In this document: piece after piece, positions 6,247 to 12,284 of the stretch
Position numbering within the stretch: the stretch's first letter is position 1
How the letters are laid out: every line of letters begins with the position of its first letter
Source of the DNA: JAZNOL01 sp045580815
GTDB taxonomy: Bacteria; Bacillota; Clostridia; RUG12999
Assembly (NCBI GenBank): GCA_045580815.1
Contig: JAZNOL010000023.1
Location: 1 to 12,284 of the forward strand
Reading direction: 5' to 3'
Length of the DNA: 12,284 nt
Program-made: the position numbers and the translations under genes
Notes under the pieces: generated by a model
What the model was told of the DNA's origin: nothing
Database searches by the model: none
Seen by the model: only the letters and a program-made list of their open reading frames with translations

Positions 6247-8220
6247 TCAATCGTCTATAAAGATTGTTCCAACCGACCATGCAGCAATATGCGGTACTTT
6301 AACAACTCCATCTTTACCTGCTGTAAGTGCAGTTTCAGGATAATACTGTGACATATATGTAAGTTTTGTTCCCTCAGGCACATTCAGCCTGATTTCAGGG
6401 CTTGCATCGCCCACCGTGCAGTTGAGCAAACTTACACACGCAAGTTTGCCGTTTTCTTTATATATTCTGGGCAATAACACCGCTTTAAACGGTGTAATCA
6501 TTCTTGCAGAAATCGGTTTGCCCGAAATATATTCTATCGCATTCAAAAGTTGATTGCGTTTTGAATTGCTGATAATTTTATTCCAGCCGTTGTAACCCTG
6601 AACAACCCATTTTCCGCCTGCTTGTGTTGTAATCAAAGCGTTTGCGATTTTGCCGTCTTCGGGCACATTTTCAACAGTTCCCATATATCTGCCTATGCAC
6701 TCTGCGGTACCGTTTAAATCTTCGATATAATACCCTTGCGTTGTCCAGATAAATTTGCCGCTTTTTTCACCTGCAAACCCGCTGTTTACCGGGTGGTCTT
6801 CAAACACTTCAACCACTCTGTACAATTCCATCTGATGTACTTTTATGCCAAAATCAAATCCACGATCCGAAAGAATTTCAATACTCTTTGCATCAGTCAG
6901 CACCGGTTTTGACATAAGTTCTGTTACCTCTTTGTCTGTAAGTGTTTTTGCATAGTCATCTGTCAGCAAGAACACATCGCCGCCTTTGTTATAAGAAAGC
7001 GGCACATTTACATACTGCAATTCTGCCTCTTTAAGCGGAGTACTTGCTATACGTGCATAATCAAAAGCTTCTTCACATTTTGCTTCCAGCGTTGTCTCCC
7101 CAATCACAATATGCACGCCATCCTGAATGGTCTGATAATTTATGTCAACCATTTTCTCCCAGTATTTACGGTGCTTTGCAAACTCGTCAAACATCTCACC
7201 GTGCCACGAAAACGGTTCGTAATCATTCATAAGAATTGCATAACTCATCGCTGTACTGCCGTGAGCAAAATAATAAGAGGTTTCAAGACAAGTGCCCGGA
7301 ATTGTTTTGCCGTAAGTAACATCCGGCAGACTTTCAATTTCTGGACGGATTTCGGTAACATAATCAGGCAAAAGGCGGTTCTGCAAACCGATATCGTTGC
7401 CTTTTTTAACAAACTCATTGGGATCATAATCATCATACGCACCTGCACCCGGTCTTGTCCCCGGATTTTTGCCCGTTGCCGCTTTCATTGCATCAAACAG
7501 AAACGCAAATTTTCCGCCGTAATATCCCCCATAAGCACCATGCTGCAAGCTTGCTGTTGTGTCGGGAGAAGCTTCATGCAAAACTCTGCACATTTCATAA
7601 ATAAAATCATACAGTCCCTCGCACACAAAATCTGTGTACGCTTTTCGCCATTTTACATCGCCAAAACTCATTTCGTGCACAAGCTGTTCTCTTGTAAAAT
7701 CCACGCCATGCATTTTGTTGAATTTCGCAATACACGCATCACAAAAACAGCCTCTCGGTACAGGGGCATGATTGATTGCACGCAAATCGTCATCAAACCA
7801 GATTGCGTAAGGTTTTAATGTTTCGGCATAAATTTTAACCGTTTCAAGCATATATTTTCTGAAATTTTCGCCACGCCAACAAAAACTGTATTTTGTCTCA
7901 GCACCGTCATCACCCACAAGACATTCGGCAGGAGAGCCGTCATATACAAGACCGCTGCAATCACGCGATTTCATATATTCACCATGACCGATGGTATTGC
8001 TAACCTGAAGTGAAATACGAACACCTATATTTTTAAATTTTTCTGCCTGTTTTTTCAGAATTTCTGCTGTTTTTTTATGTTCTGAAACAGGAGGATAACC
8101 GTAATCTGTGGCAAACCATACCTCATCGCATGAACCGGGATTTTCTTTTATTATTTTAACTATATTGTCAATGTATTCGTCTTTTTTCTGATTAGCACTT
8201 CCAAGCCTTTGTGTAAGCAT
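6247..8220 (-). CDS. GH42-like TIM-barrel glycoside-hydrolase family protein, substrate unknown
   Basis: I recognise the general fold but no characterised family. The N-terminal ~360 residues look like a glycosidase TIM barrel. CxCxxC (Cys158, Cys160, Cys163), preceded by Cys114, has the same spacing as the zinc-site cysteines recalled for GH42 beta-galactosidases. The acidic cluster WFDDDLR (141-147) lies where an acid/base residue would be, but the GH42 Asn-Glu pair is absent. Residues ~369-460 resemble the Rossmann-like trimerisation domain of GH42 relatives, and a beta-rich domain closes the C-terminus. There is no signal peptide or membrane segment, so it should act in the cytoplasm on imported saccharides. 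An AAGGAG site precedes the ATG. It is monocistronic with its own promoter. I saw no convincing terminator in the 98 bases before the rpsB promoter, so some read-through into rpsB is possible. Confidence 0.75.
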   Translation of the reverse strand: MLTQRLGSANQKKDEYIDNIVKIIKENPGSCDEVWFATDYGYPPVSEHKKTAEILKKQAEKFKNIGVRISLQVSNTIGHGEYMKSRDCSGLVYDGSPAECLVGDDGAETKYSFCWRGENFRKYMLETVKIYAETLKPYAIWFDDDLRAINHAPVPRGCFCDACIAKFNKMHGVDFTREQLVHEMSFGDVKWRKAYTDFVCEGLYDFIYEMCRVLHEASPDTTASLQHGAYGGYYGGKFAFLFDAMKAATGKNPGTRPGAGAYDDYDPNEFVKKGNDIGLQNRLLPDYVTEIRPEIESLPDVTYGKTIPGTCLETSYYFAHGSTAMSYAILMNDYEPFSWHGEMFDEFAKHRKYWEKMVDINYQTIQDGVHIVIGETTLEAKCEEAFDYARIASTPLKEAELQYVNVPLSYNKGGDVFLLTDDYAKTLTDKEVTELMSKPVLTDAKSIEILSDRGFDFGIKVHQMELYRVVEVFEDHPVNSGFAGEKSGKFIWTTQGYYIEDLNGTAECIGRYMGTVENVPEDGKIANALITTQAGGKWVVQGYNGWNKIISNSKRNQLLNAIEYISGKPISARMITPFKAVLLPRIYKENGKLACVSLLNCTVGDASPEIRLNVPEGTKLTYMSQYYPETALTAGKDGVVKVPHIAAWSVGTIFIDD

Positions 8221-8254
8221 AAAAAAAACACTCCTTGCATTTTTCTCTCAATCT

Positions 8255-8283
8255 ATAATAGCAAAAATAAAAATCGATGTCAA
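8255..8283 (-). promoter_or_regulatory. Near-consensus sigma-A promoter of the GH42-like gene
   Basis: TTGACA (8278-8283) is a perfect -35 and TATTAT (8255-8260) a near-perfect -10, with exactly 17 bases between. The predicted start of transcription is near 8248, giving a leader of under 30 bases that contains the AAGGAG site. Confidence 0.88.
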
Positions 8284-8289
8284 TAGGTT

Positions 8290-8314
8290 TTTTTACGAAA
8301 CTTTTTCGTAAAAA
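8290..8314 (-). promoter_or_regulatory. Inverted repeat upstream of the promoter, candidate operator
   Basis: A perfect 11-bp inverted repeat (8290-8300 with 8304-8314, core TACGAAA/TTTCGTA, 3-base centre) ends 6 bases before the -35 hexamer at 8278-8283. The symmetry and position suit a dimeric regulator. Its outer A/T run is shared with the T-tract of the trmB terminator, so it could instead be a by-product of that structure. No regulator gene is present in the window. Confidence 0.4.
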
Positions 8315-8353
8315 TAAGCACTGCTAAAACCGACTGATTTTTGCAGTGCTTAT
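8310..8353 (-). terminator. Intrinsic terminator after trmB
   Basis: An 11-bp perfect inverted repeat (about 8314-8324 with 8343-8353, core AAGCACTGC) closes an 18-base loop in which a further AAAA/TTTT pairing is possible. A run of T follows on the minus strand (8314-8310). It lies 49 bases after the trmB stop and ends the radC-like/trmB unit. Confidence 0.88.
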
Positions 8354-8402
8354 GAGAAATGACATTGTTTTATAATATTAAATTTTCCAGGTGCAAATTT
8401 GC

Positions 8403-9038
8403 TTATTCAAAAACCGCTTCAAGACGGTAAATGGGCATCCCCTGCTCTGAAAATTGCTGTTCGTACTCTGTCATGACGTTCCATTCGCAAGGTTTTGCGT
8501 GCAGGTCAAGAGAAATATTTTTAAGTTTAATGTTCATATCACAAAACTCATTAAGTGAAAATTCAAACAGTTTTTTGTTATCTGTTTTGAAATGAATTTC
8601 GCCATTTTGAGGCAAAAGCTGTTTATAAAGCTCTATATATCTTCTGTGTGTGAGGCGGCGTTTAGCGTGCTTTGTCTTATGCCACGGGTCGCAGAAATTT
8701 ATGTAAATCCGGCTACATTCACCCGGCATCACAATTGCTTCAAGCAAATCTGCATTATCACATATAAAACGGATGTTTGAAAGCCCCATTTCCTGTGCTT
8801 TTTCCATTGCAAGAAGTGCTACGTCCAGATTTTTTTCGATTGCTATAAAATTAACATCCGGATTGTTTTTTGCTGTCTGTGTTATAAATCTGCCTTTACC
8901 GCAACCGATTTCAAGGCAGATTTTGTTTTCGTTTCCGAAAACGGTGTTCCATTTTCCTTTCGGAAATGGTTCTCTTATAACAATTTCACCGCAGTTTTCA
9001 ATACGCTCATCACGGTGTTTTTTCTTTCTCATTCTCAT
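8403..9038 (-). CDS. trmB: tRNA (guanine-N7-)-methyltransferase
   Basis: TrmB uses S-adenosylmethionine to make m7G46 in the variable loop of tRNAs. The 211 residues have the SAM-binding LEIGCGKGRF (42-51), the acidic residue of IAIEKN after the second strand (65-70), and the family-specific substrate block INFCDPWHKTKHAKRRLTHRRY (113-134), followed by HFKTDN (149-154). The Pro normally found after PW/DPW is a His in this block (DPWHK), but Asp117 and the basic cluster are kept. A GGAG site sits 8 bases before the ATG. It starts 19 bases after the end of the RadC-like gene and is probably co-transcribed with it. Confidence 0.96.
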   Translation of the reverse strand: MRMRKKKHRDERIENCGEIVIREPFPKGKWNTVFGNENKICLEIGCGKGRFITQTAKNNPDVNFIAIEKNLDVALLAMEKAQEMGLSNIRFICDNADLLEAIVMPGECSRIYINFCDPWHKTKHAKRRLTHRRYIELYKQLLPQNGEIHFKTDNKKLFEFSLNEFCDMNIKLKNISLDLHAKPCEWNVMTEYEQQFSEQGMPIYRLEAVFE

Positions 9039-9057
9039 AAAAAATACTCCTATCTAT

Positions 9058-9735
9058 TTATAAAACATTTTTATTAATCATTGCTTTATAACTACAAAAC
9101 CTATTTCCGCAAATTATTATAAAATCAGCAAGGCGTACGTTTGTTTTTGCCAGCAGTGCTTTCGCATTGGTTATAGCTCGCACATCCTCATCATAAATTT
9201 TAAGTGTTTCATAAGACGGACGATGCTGAAACAGATATATTTCACTGCCACTGTGACGCATAGCCGTTTTTGCAATTTCCACGCAATGGTCTGCTAAAAG
9301 CCCTGACCCTCCGTCAAAGATTTTTCTGCAGTATATAACACGGCTATGTCCGTCAGTAACTGCAAAATAAAATTCCATGTTTTCGTCATTTTTCATCACA
9401 GTTGCAGCATACTGCTCAAATCCATTTGGGTAGGACGGATAAGTATACTCTTTTTGCGTTGATTCAAGCTCGCTGTAAAGTTCAAACAGGTGTGCTGTTT
9501 TTTCACCAATTCCTCCCAGTTTTGTAAGAGAGCTTTTATCTGCATTTAAAGTTTTTCCAACGCTCCCGAATGTTGTAAGCAACTGTTTTGCAAGCGGTTT
9601 TGTATCCCGCCTCGGTATAGATATTTGCAAAAACAACTCTAATAACTCATGTGGTGCAAATGCACTTGTCCCGCCGGTTATAAACCTATTTCTCAGTCTC
9701 TGTCGGTGACCATTGTTTCCGTTGTATTTTACCAT
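9058..9735 (-). CDS. radC: RadC-family (UPF0758/JAB domain) protein with a degenerate metal site
   Basis: The N-terminal half is a clear RadC-type region: GHRQRLRNRF (9-18), HELLELFL (29-36), IPRRDTKPLAKQLL (40-53), and a helix-hairpin-helix-like LGGIGEKTAHLF (73-84). The C-terminal half keeps the outline of the JAB/MPN fold, but the zinc motif HxHPSG reads QHRPSY at residues 170-175, so both metal-binding histidines are replaced while the following Pro-Ser and a downstream Asp remain. The 225-residue length is normal and the frame is intact, so this looks like a preserved non-catalytic member rather than a decaying gene. The role of RadC proteins is uncertain even when the motif is complete. 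The start has an AGGAAAG site; it is preceded by a long leader and followed by trmB. Confidence 0.85.
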   Translation of the reverse strand: MVKYNGNNGHRQRLRNRFITGGTSAFAPHELLELFLQISIPRRDTKPLAKQLLTTFGSVGKTLNADKSSLTKLGGIGEKTAHLFELYSELESTQKEYTYPSYPNGFEQYAATVMKNDENMEFYFAVTDGHSRVIYCRKIFDGGSGLLADHCVEIAKTAMRHSGSEIYLFQHRPSYETLKIYDEDVRAITNAKALLAKTNVRLADFIIICGNRFCSYKAMINKNVL

Positions 9736-9740
9736 ATTGT

Positions 9741-9906
9741 TCTTTCCTATCGTATTTTTTCAATAGAGTGTTTGATTGAGATGACGCTTTTTCAACACTC
9801 CCTTGTGTAAAAGGAACTCTGCCTATCTGCACCAACATGTGCAATTCATGAAATCGCAGATTTCAATTTACGTTGTCGGACAATTCATCGAGTTCGCTTT
9901 GCACAC
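9741..9906 (-). ncRNA. Candidate structured leader RNA upstream of the radC-like gene
   Basis: About 165 nt of untranslated RNA lie between the predicted start of transcription (near 9902) and the gene. I see a 15-pair outer helix (9890-9906 with 9805-9819, one G-U pair and two bulged C), an inner 6-pair helix (9874-9879 with 9832-9837), and an apical 7-bp hairpin with a 3-base loop (9859-9865 with 9849-9855). A competing 6-bp pairing (9856-9861 with 9825-9830) would break the apical hairpin. A second hairpin (9766-9775 with 9792-9800, one bulge) lies before the ribosome binding site. I do not recognise a known riboswitch, T-box or 6S RNA. It could be a cis-regulatory leader or a small RNA with read-through. 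Confidence 0.5.
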
Positions 9907-9908
9907 TC

Positions 9909-9937
9909 ATTATACCACACATTTCCTATTTTTTCAA
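9909..9937 (-). promoter_or_regulatory. Promoter of the leader-radC-trmB unit
   Basis: TTGAAA (9932-9937) and a perfect TATAAT (9909-9914) are spaced by 17 bases, with TG one base before the -10 (extended -10). It lies directly downstream of the nagB terminator. This is among the best promoter matches in the window, strong for genes of this kind. Confidence 0.88.
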
Positions 9938-9950
9938 CAGTTTTTTGAAA

Positions 9951-9999
9951 AACAACGCAAAAACCGTCGATGCGGCAAGCCGCAAACGACGGTTTTTGC
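9951..9999 (-). terminator. Strong intrinsic terminator after nagB
   Basis: A perfect 13-bp stem (9957-9969 with 9987-9999) encloses a second nested hairpin (9971-9975 with 9980-9984). The A5/T5 ends of the stem put T runs on both strands, so it could stop transcription from either side. It starts 25 bases after the nagB stop. Confidence 0.93.
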
Positions 10000-10023
10000 T
10001 TATAAAATTAATTCTGGGGGGAA

Positions 10024-10749
10024 TTAATCTCCATAATAAGCCTCGTTGTCGCAGATTAAAACGACATCGGGGTGAACTTTAAGCATTGTTGCCGGATTTT
10101 CTGTTGTAATGCTTGAGTCGAGCAACTGCTTAACTGCGGCATGTTTATTTTTGCCGCTTGCAAGAAGAACTATCTTCTTTGCTTTGAGTATTGTTCCGAT
10201 ACCCATTGTAATTGCCTGAGTAGGAACATCTTCTATTTTTTCAAAGAAACGTGAATTTGCCTGTATTGTGCTTTCTGTAAGACCTGTTACATGAGTATTG
10301 GCATCAAGGAATTTATCAGGCTCGTTAAAACCGATATGACCGTTCTGACCAATACCGAGAATCTGAATATCAGCACCACCGAGAGAATCTACGAGTTTGT
10401 CATAGTTTTTGCATTCTTCATCGGGATTTGTTGTTTCACCGCTTGGTACATATGTATTCTTTTTATCAATATTAACCTTATCAAAAAGATTAACATTCAT
10501 AAAATATCTGTAACTCTGGTCGTTATCGGGCGAAATAGGATAATATTCATCAAGGTTATATGATGTAACATTTGAAAAATCAATTTCACCGTTTTTATTC
10601 ATTTCTGCCAGGTTTTCGTACATGCCGACAGGTGTTGAGCCTGTTGCAAGCCCGAGAACACAGTCAGGTTTAAGTGATATAAGACCGGCAACAAGTTTTG
10701 CCGCTTCTTTCGATATTTCTTCGTAATTTTTACACAGAATTATACGCAT
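10024..10749 (-). CDS. nagB: Glucosamine-6-phosphate deaminase
   Basis: NagB turns glucosamine 6-phosphate into fructose 6-phosphate and ammonia, feeding amino sugars into glycolysis. The 241 residues match Bacillus NagB in length and follow it closely. Motifs include LGLATGSTP (32-40, phosphate binding), NLDEYY (65-70, catalytic Asp67), GIGQNGHIGFNEP (132-144, with His138 and Glu143), and THV plus TMGIGTIL further on. The ATG overlaps the end of the kinase gene by 10 bases, with GGTGA as the nearest ribosome binding site, so translation is probably coupled. It is the last gene of the operon and is followed by a strong terminator. The C-terminal allosteric extension of the E. coli enzyme is absent, as is usual in Firmicutes. 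Confidence 0.97.
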   Translation of the reverse strand: MRIILCKNYEEISKEAAKLVAGLISLKPDCVLGLATGSTPVGMYENLAEMNKNGEIDFSNVTSYNLDEYYPISPDNDQSYRYFMNVNLFDKVNIDKKNTYVPSGETTNPDEECKNYDKLVDSLGGADIQILGIGQNGHIGFNEPDKFLDANTHVTGLTESTIQANSRFFEKIEDVPTQAITMGIGTILKAKKIVLLASGKNKHAAVKQLLDSSITTENPATMLKVHPDVVLICDNEAYYGD

Positions 10750-11822
10750 TGTTTCACCAAATCCTCAATAATTGATTTCATTTCTTCTGTTTTGTTTTCT
10801 ATATCCGCAACAAGTTTAAGCTGTGTTCTTGCACGGTCAAGGTTATGATGTTCACGGTGAATTTTGAAGTATGTATCACCGTTGAGATAGTCAGCCAAAA
10901 ATCTTATACCGCATTCGTATGTAAGAAGTTTGGCCGCAAAAGGCATAAGCTCAATTTCTTTTTCAGTAATAACATCTTTCATTTCTTCAAGATAACCAAG
11001 TGAGAACTGTTTGAACAGGTTTACGTCAAACCATACTTTTGAAAGGTTTGTTTCGTCCTCCGCAGCTGTTGATGCACCGAAACGCAGGGCATCGCCGTAG
11101 TCATAAAGCATCGAACCGGGCATAACTGTATCAAGGTCTATTACACAAACGCCTTCGCCTGTTTTTTCGTCAAGCATAACGTTGTTGAGCTTTGTATCGT
11201 TATGTGTAACACGAAGCGGAACACTGCCGTCCTCCATTGCTTTGATAACTGTATCAGCCTCATCTGCTCTTGCAAGAGCAAACTCAATTTCTTTCTGAAC
11301 GCTTGCTGCGCGACCTGCAACGTCATTTTTTATTGCATCACGAAGCTGCTGTACACGGTTGGGTGTATAGTGGAACTGCGGAATTGTTTCGTGCAGTTTG
11401 TCTGCCGGGAAATCCGAAAGCATTGTCTGGAATCTGCCGAATGCTTTCGCTGCGTTATAAAACTGTTCGGGTGATTCAACTCTGTTGTAGGTTTTTGCAC
11501 CTTCAATAAATTTATAAACACGGAAATAGTTTTCTTCATCTGCTTTATAGAGATTTTCACCGTCATTTGTTTTTACAAGTGTCAGTGTTTCTCTGTCGGG
11601 ATCGCCACCGGCAGCTGCAATTTTTTCACGCAGATACTCTGTTACTGCTTCAATATTTTCCATAACCTCATACGGTTTTTTGAAAACATTTGAGTTAATG
11701 CGCTGCAAAATATAATTCTGACCTTTTACACGGTATGTGTCATTGATATGACCGTCACCGTAGGGGTCAATTTCGCTTTTGATATTAAATTTTGAAAGAA
11801 TTTCTTTAAGATTATATTCCAT
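10740..11822 (-). CDS. nahK: N-acetylhexosamine 1-kinase-like phosphotransferase
   Basis: This protein belongs to the aminoglycoside-phosphotransferase fold and resembles Bifidobacterium NahK (LnpB), which phosphorylates GlcNAc or GalNAc at C1, along its whole length. The 360 residues include PYGDGHINDTY (20-30), RVYKFIE (101-107), RVTHNDTKLNNVMLD (204-218) with catalytic Asp209 and metal ligand Asn214, VIDLDTVMPGSM (227-238) with the metal-binding DLD, RFGAST (247-252), and ECGIRFLADYL (303-313). A label of aminoglycoside resistance would be wrong. GGAGGG precedes the ATG, which overlaps the previous stop by 11 bases. Its neighbours, a nucleotidyltransferase upstream and nagB downstream, support a role in amino-sugar salvage. 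The substrate range (GlcNAc, GalNAc or other hexosamines) cannot be read from the sequence. Confidence 0.88.
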   Translation of the reverse strand: MEYNLKEILSKFNIKSEIDPYGDGHINDTYRVKGQNYILQRINSNVFKKPYEVMENIEAVTEYLREKIAAAGGDPDRETLTLVKTNDGENLYKADEENYFRVYKFIEGAKTYNRVESPEQFYNAAKAFGRFQTMLSDFPADKLHETIPQFHYTPNRVQQLRDAIKNDVAGRAASVQKEIEFALARADEADTVIKAMEDGSVPLRVTHNDTKLNNVMLDEKTGEGVCVIDLDTVMPGSMLYDYGDALRFGASTAAEDETNLSKVWFDVNLFKQFSLGYLEEMKDVITEKEIELMPFAAKLLTYECGIRFLADYLNGDTYFKIHREHHNLDRARTQLKLVADIENKTEEMKSIIEDLVKQCV

Positions 11823-12284
11823 CGTAGATACCCTCCGCCATCATTTTTTTAACAGCATCCTGAACTGAGCCCAGGTCTTCTCTGTATGTTACGCCGTACC
11901 AACGGTCTTTTGTATAAAGAACTTTAACGTCTGCTTCGCCTTTTTTAATCTTCTGGTCAATAATCGCAGGCAAGAAAAACTCTGCTTTAAGTGGATTTTC
12001 AACATTTTTGAGATTTTCAAAGAATTTTACAAAGCCTTCGCCAAGAGCATCAAAAATATCTGTACCCAGCCCCCACATGTTCATTGAAACGATTGTATCA
12101 AGGGGAATACCGCTGTTTTTATCAAGAGCAGTGTGCTCTGTAACACTCTGGAGATAGTCGTCAGCAGAAACCTCGCATATACCTCTTGAAACTGTACCAT
12201 TTTCGGTAAGCGTGTTGCCAAGTTTAAAGCCGGTCATACACATTTTGCCTGTTTCGGAAAGGTATTTTCCGATAACCTCAAAAG
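11812..12284 (-). CDS. Sugar-phosphate nucleotidyltransferase, C-terminal part
   Basis: The frame is open through the right edge of the window, so only the last ~157 residues are visible and the true start is outside; the ATG at 12243 is internal. The visible part has SMNMWGLGTDIFDAL, then LKAEFFLPAIIDQKI, VLYTKDRWYGVTYREDLGSVQ, typical of the C-terminal half of NDP-sugar pyrophosphorylase-like enzymes that make NDP-sugars from sugar 1-phosphates. The nucleotide-binding N-terminal loop is not seen. The gene overlaps the kinase start by 11 bases, and the natural reading is that it uses the HexNAc-1-phosphate made by that kinase to form UDP-HexNAc. The exact substrate is inference. Confidence 0.75.
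   Translation of the reverse strand, partial: FEVIGKYLSETGKMCMTGFKLGNTLTENGTVSRGICEVSADDYLQSVTEHTALDKNSGIPLDTIVSMNMWGLGTDIFDALGEGFVKFFENLKNVENPLKAEFFLPAIIDQKIKKGEADVKVLYTKDRWYGVTYREDLGSVQDAVKKMMAEGIYDGI

Noticed and set aside
7111..7818. A 235-codon plus-strand open frame.
   Set aside because: It is antisense to the GH42-like gene, has no ribosome binding site that stands out, and the translation looks like a low-quality reverse reading.
9686..9838. A 50-codon minus-strand frame (starts MLVQIGRVPF) covering the leader and overlapping the start of the RadC-like gene in another frame.
   Set aside because: It has no ribosome binding site, lies inside the candidate structured leader, and ends within the well-supported RadC-like frame. 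I cannot tie it to a known family, so I treat it as chance.
10740..11822. Aminoglycoside resistance kinase.
   Set aside because: The fold is the same, but the full-length similarity to N-acetylhexosamine 1-kinase and the amino-sugar neighbours argue for sugar phosphorylation.
1..12284. CRISPR arrays, insertion sequences, prophage genes, tRNA or rRNA genes.
   Set aside because: I saw no regularly spaced repeats, transposase-like frames, phage-like proteins or tRNA-like cloverleaf sequences on either strand.

Overview
The window looks like a chromosomal segment of an AT-rich, Gram-positive-type anaerobe, most likely a member of the Clostridia (possibly an Oscillospiraceae/Ruminococcaceae gut relative). 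This rests on the classic Firmicutes order rpsB-tsf-pyrH-frr-uppS-cdsA-dxr-rseP, on Bacillus-like lengths and motifs in RpsB and NagB, and on strong GGAGG-type ribosome binding sites. The genus assignment is inference. Every gene I can support lies on the minus strand, so in transcription order the window reads from 12284 down to 1.

Region 1 (12284-9957) is an amino-sugar operon with overlapping genes. It holds a nucleotidyltransferase cut by the window edge, an N-acetylhexosamine 1-kinase (NahK-like), and glucosamine-6-phosphate deaminase (NagB), and it ends in a strong intrinsic terminator. Together they suggest salvage of GlcNAc/GalNAc to nucleotide sugars plus feeding of amino-sugar phosphate into glycolysis.

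Region 2 (9937-8310) has a near-consensus promoter, an unusually long and apparently structured leader of about 165 nt, a RadC-family gene whose metal-binding histidines are missing, and trmB (tRNA m7G46 methyltransferase). It ends in an intrinsic terminator.

Region 3 (8314-6247) is a single gene with its own near-perfect sigma-A promoter and an inverted repeat just upstream. It encodes a 657-residue cytoplasmic TIM-barrel glycoside-hydrolase-like protein with a GH42-style four-cysteine set. Its substrate is unknown.

Region 4 (6148-4212) is rpsB-tsf, with its own promoter, a leader that can fold around a long-range 8-bp helix, a hairpin between the two genes (probable attenuator), and a strong terminator after tsf.

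Region 5 (4166-1) is pyrH-frr-uppS-cdsA-dxr-rseP. The genes are tightly packed, with two stop/start overlaps, and link ribosome recycling and UMP supply to phospholipid, isoprenoid and cell-wall lipid-carrier synthesis. Only the first 22 residues of RseP lie inside the window.

Most of the window is conserved housekeeping DNA. The parts worth a second look are the structured leader before the RadC-like gene, the inactive-looking RadC homologue itself, and the uncharacterised GH42-like gene with its candidate operator.
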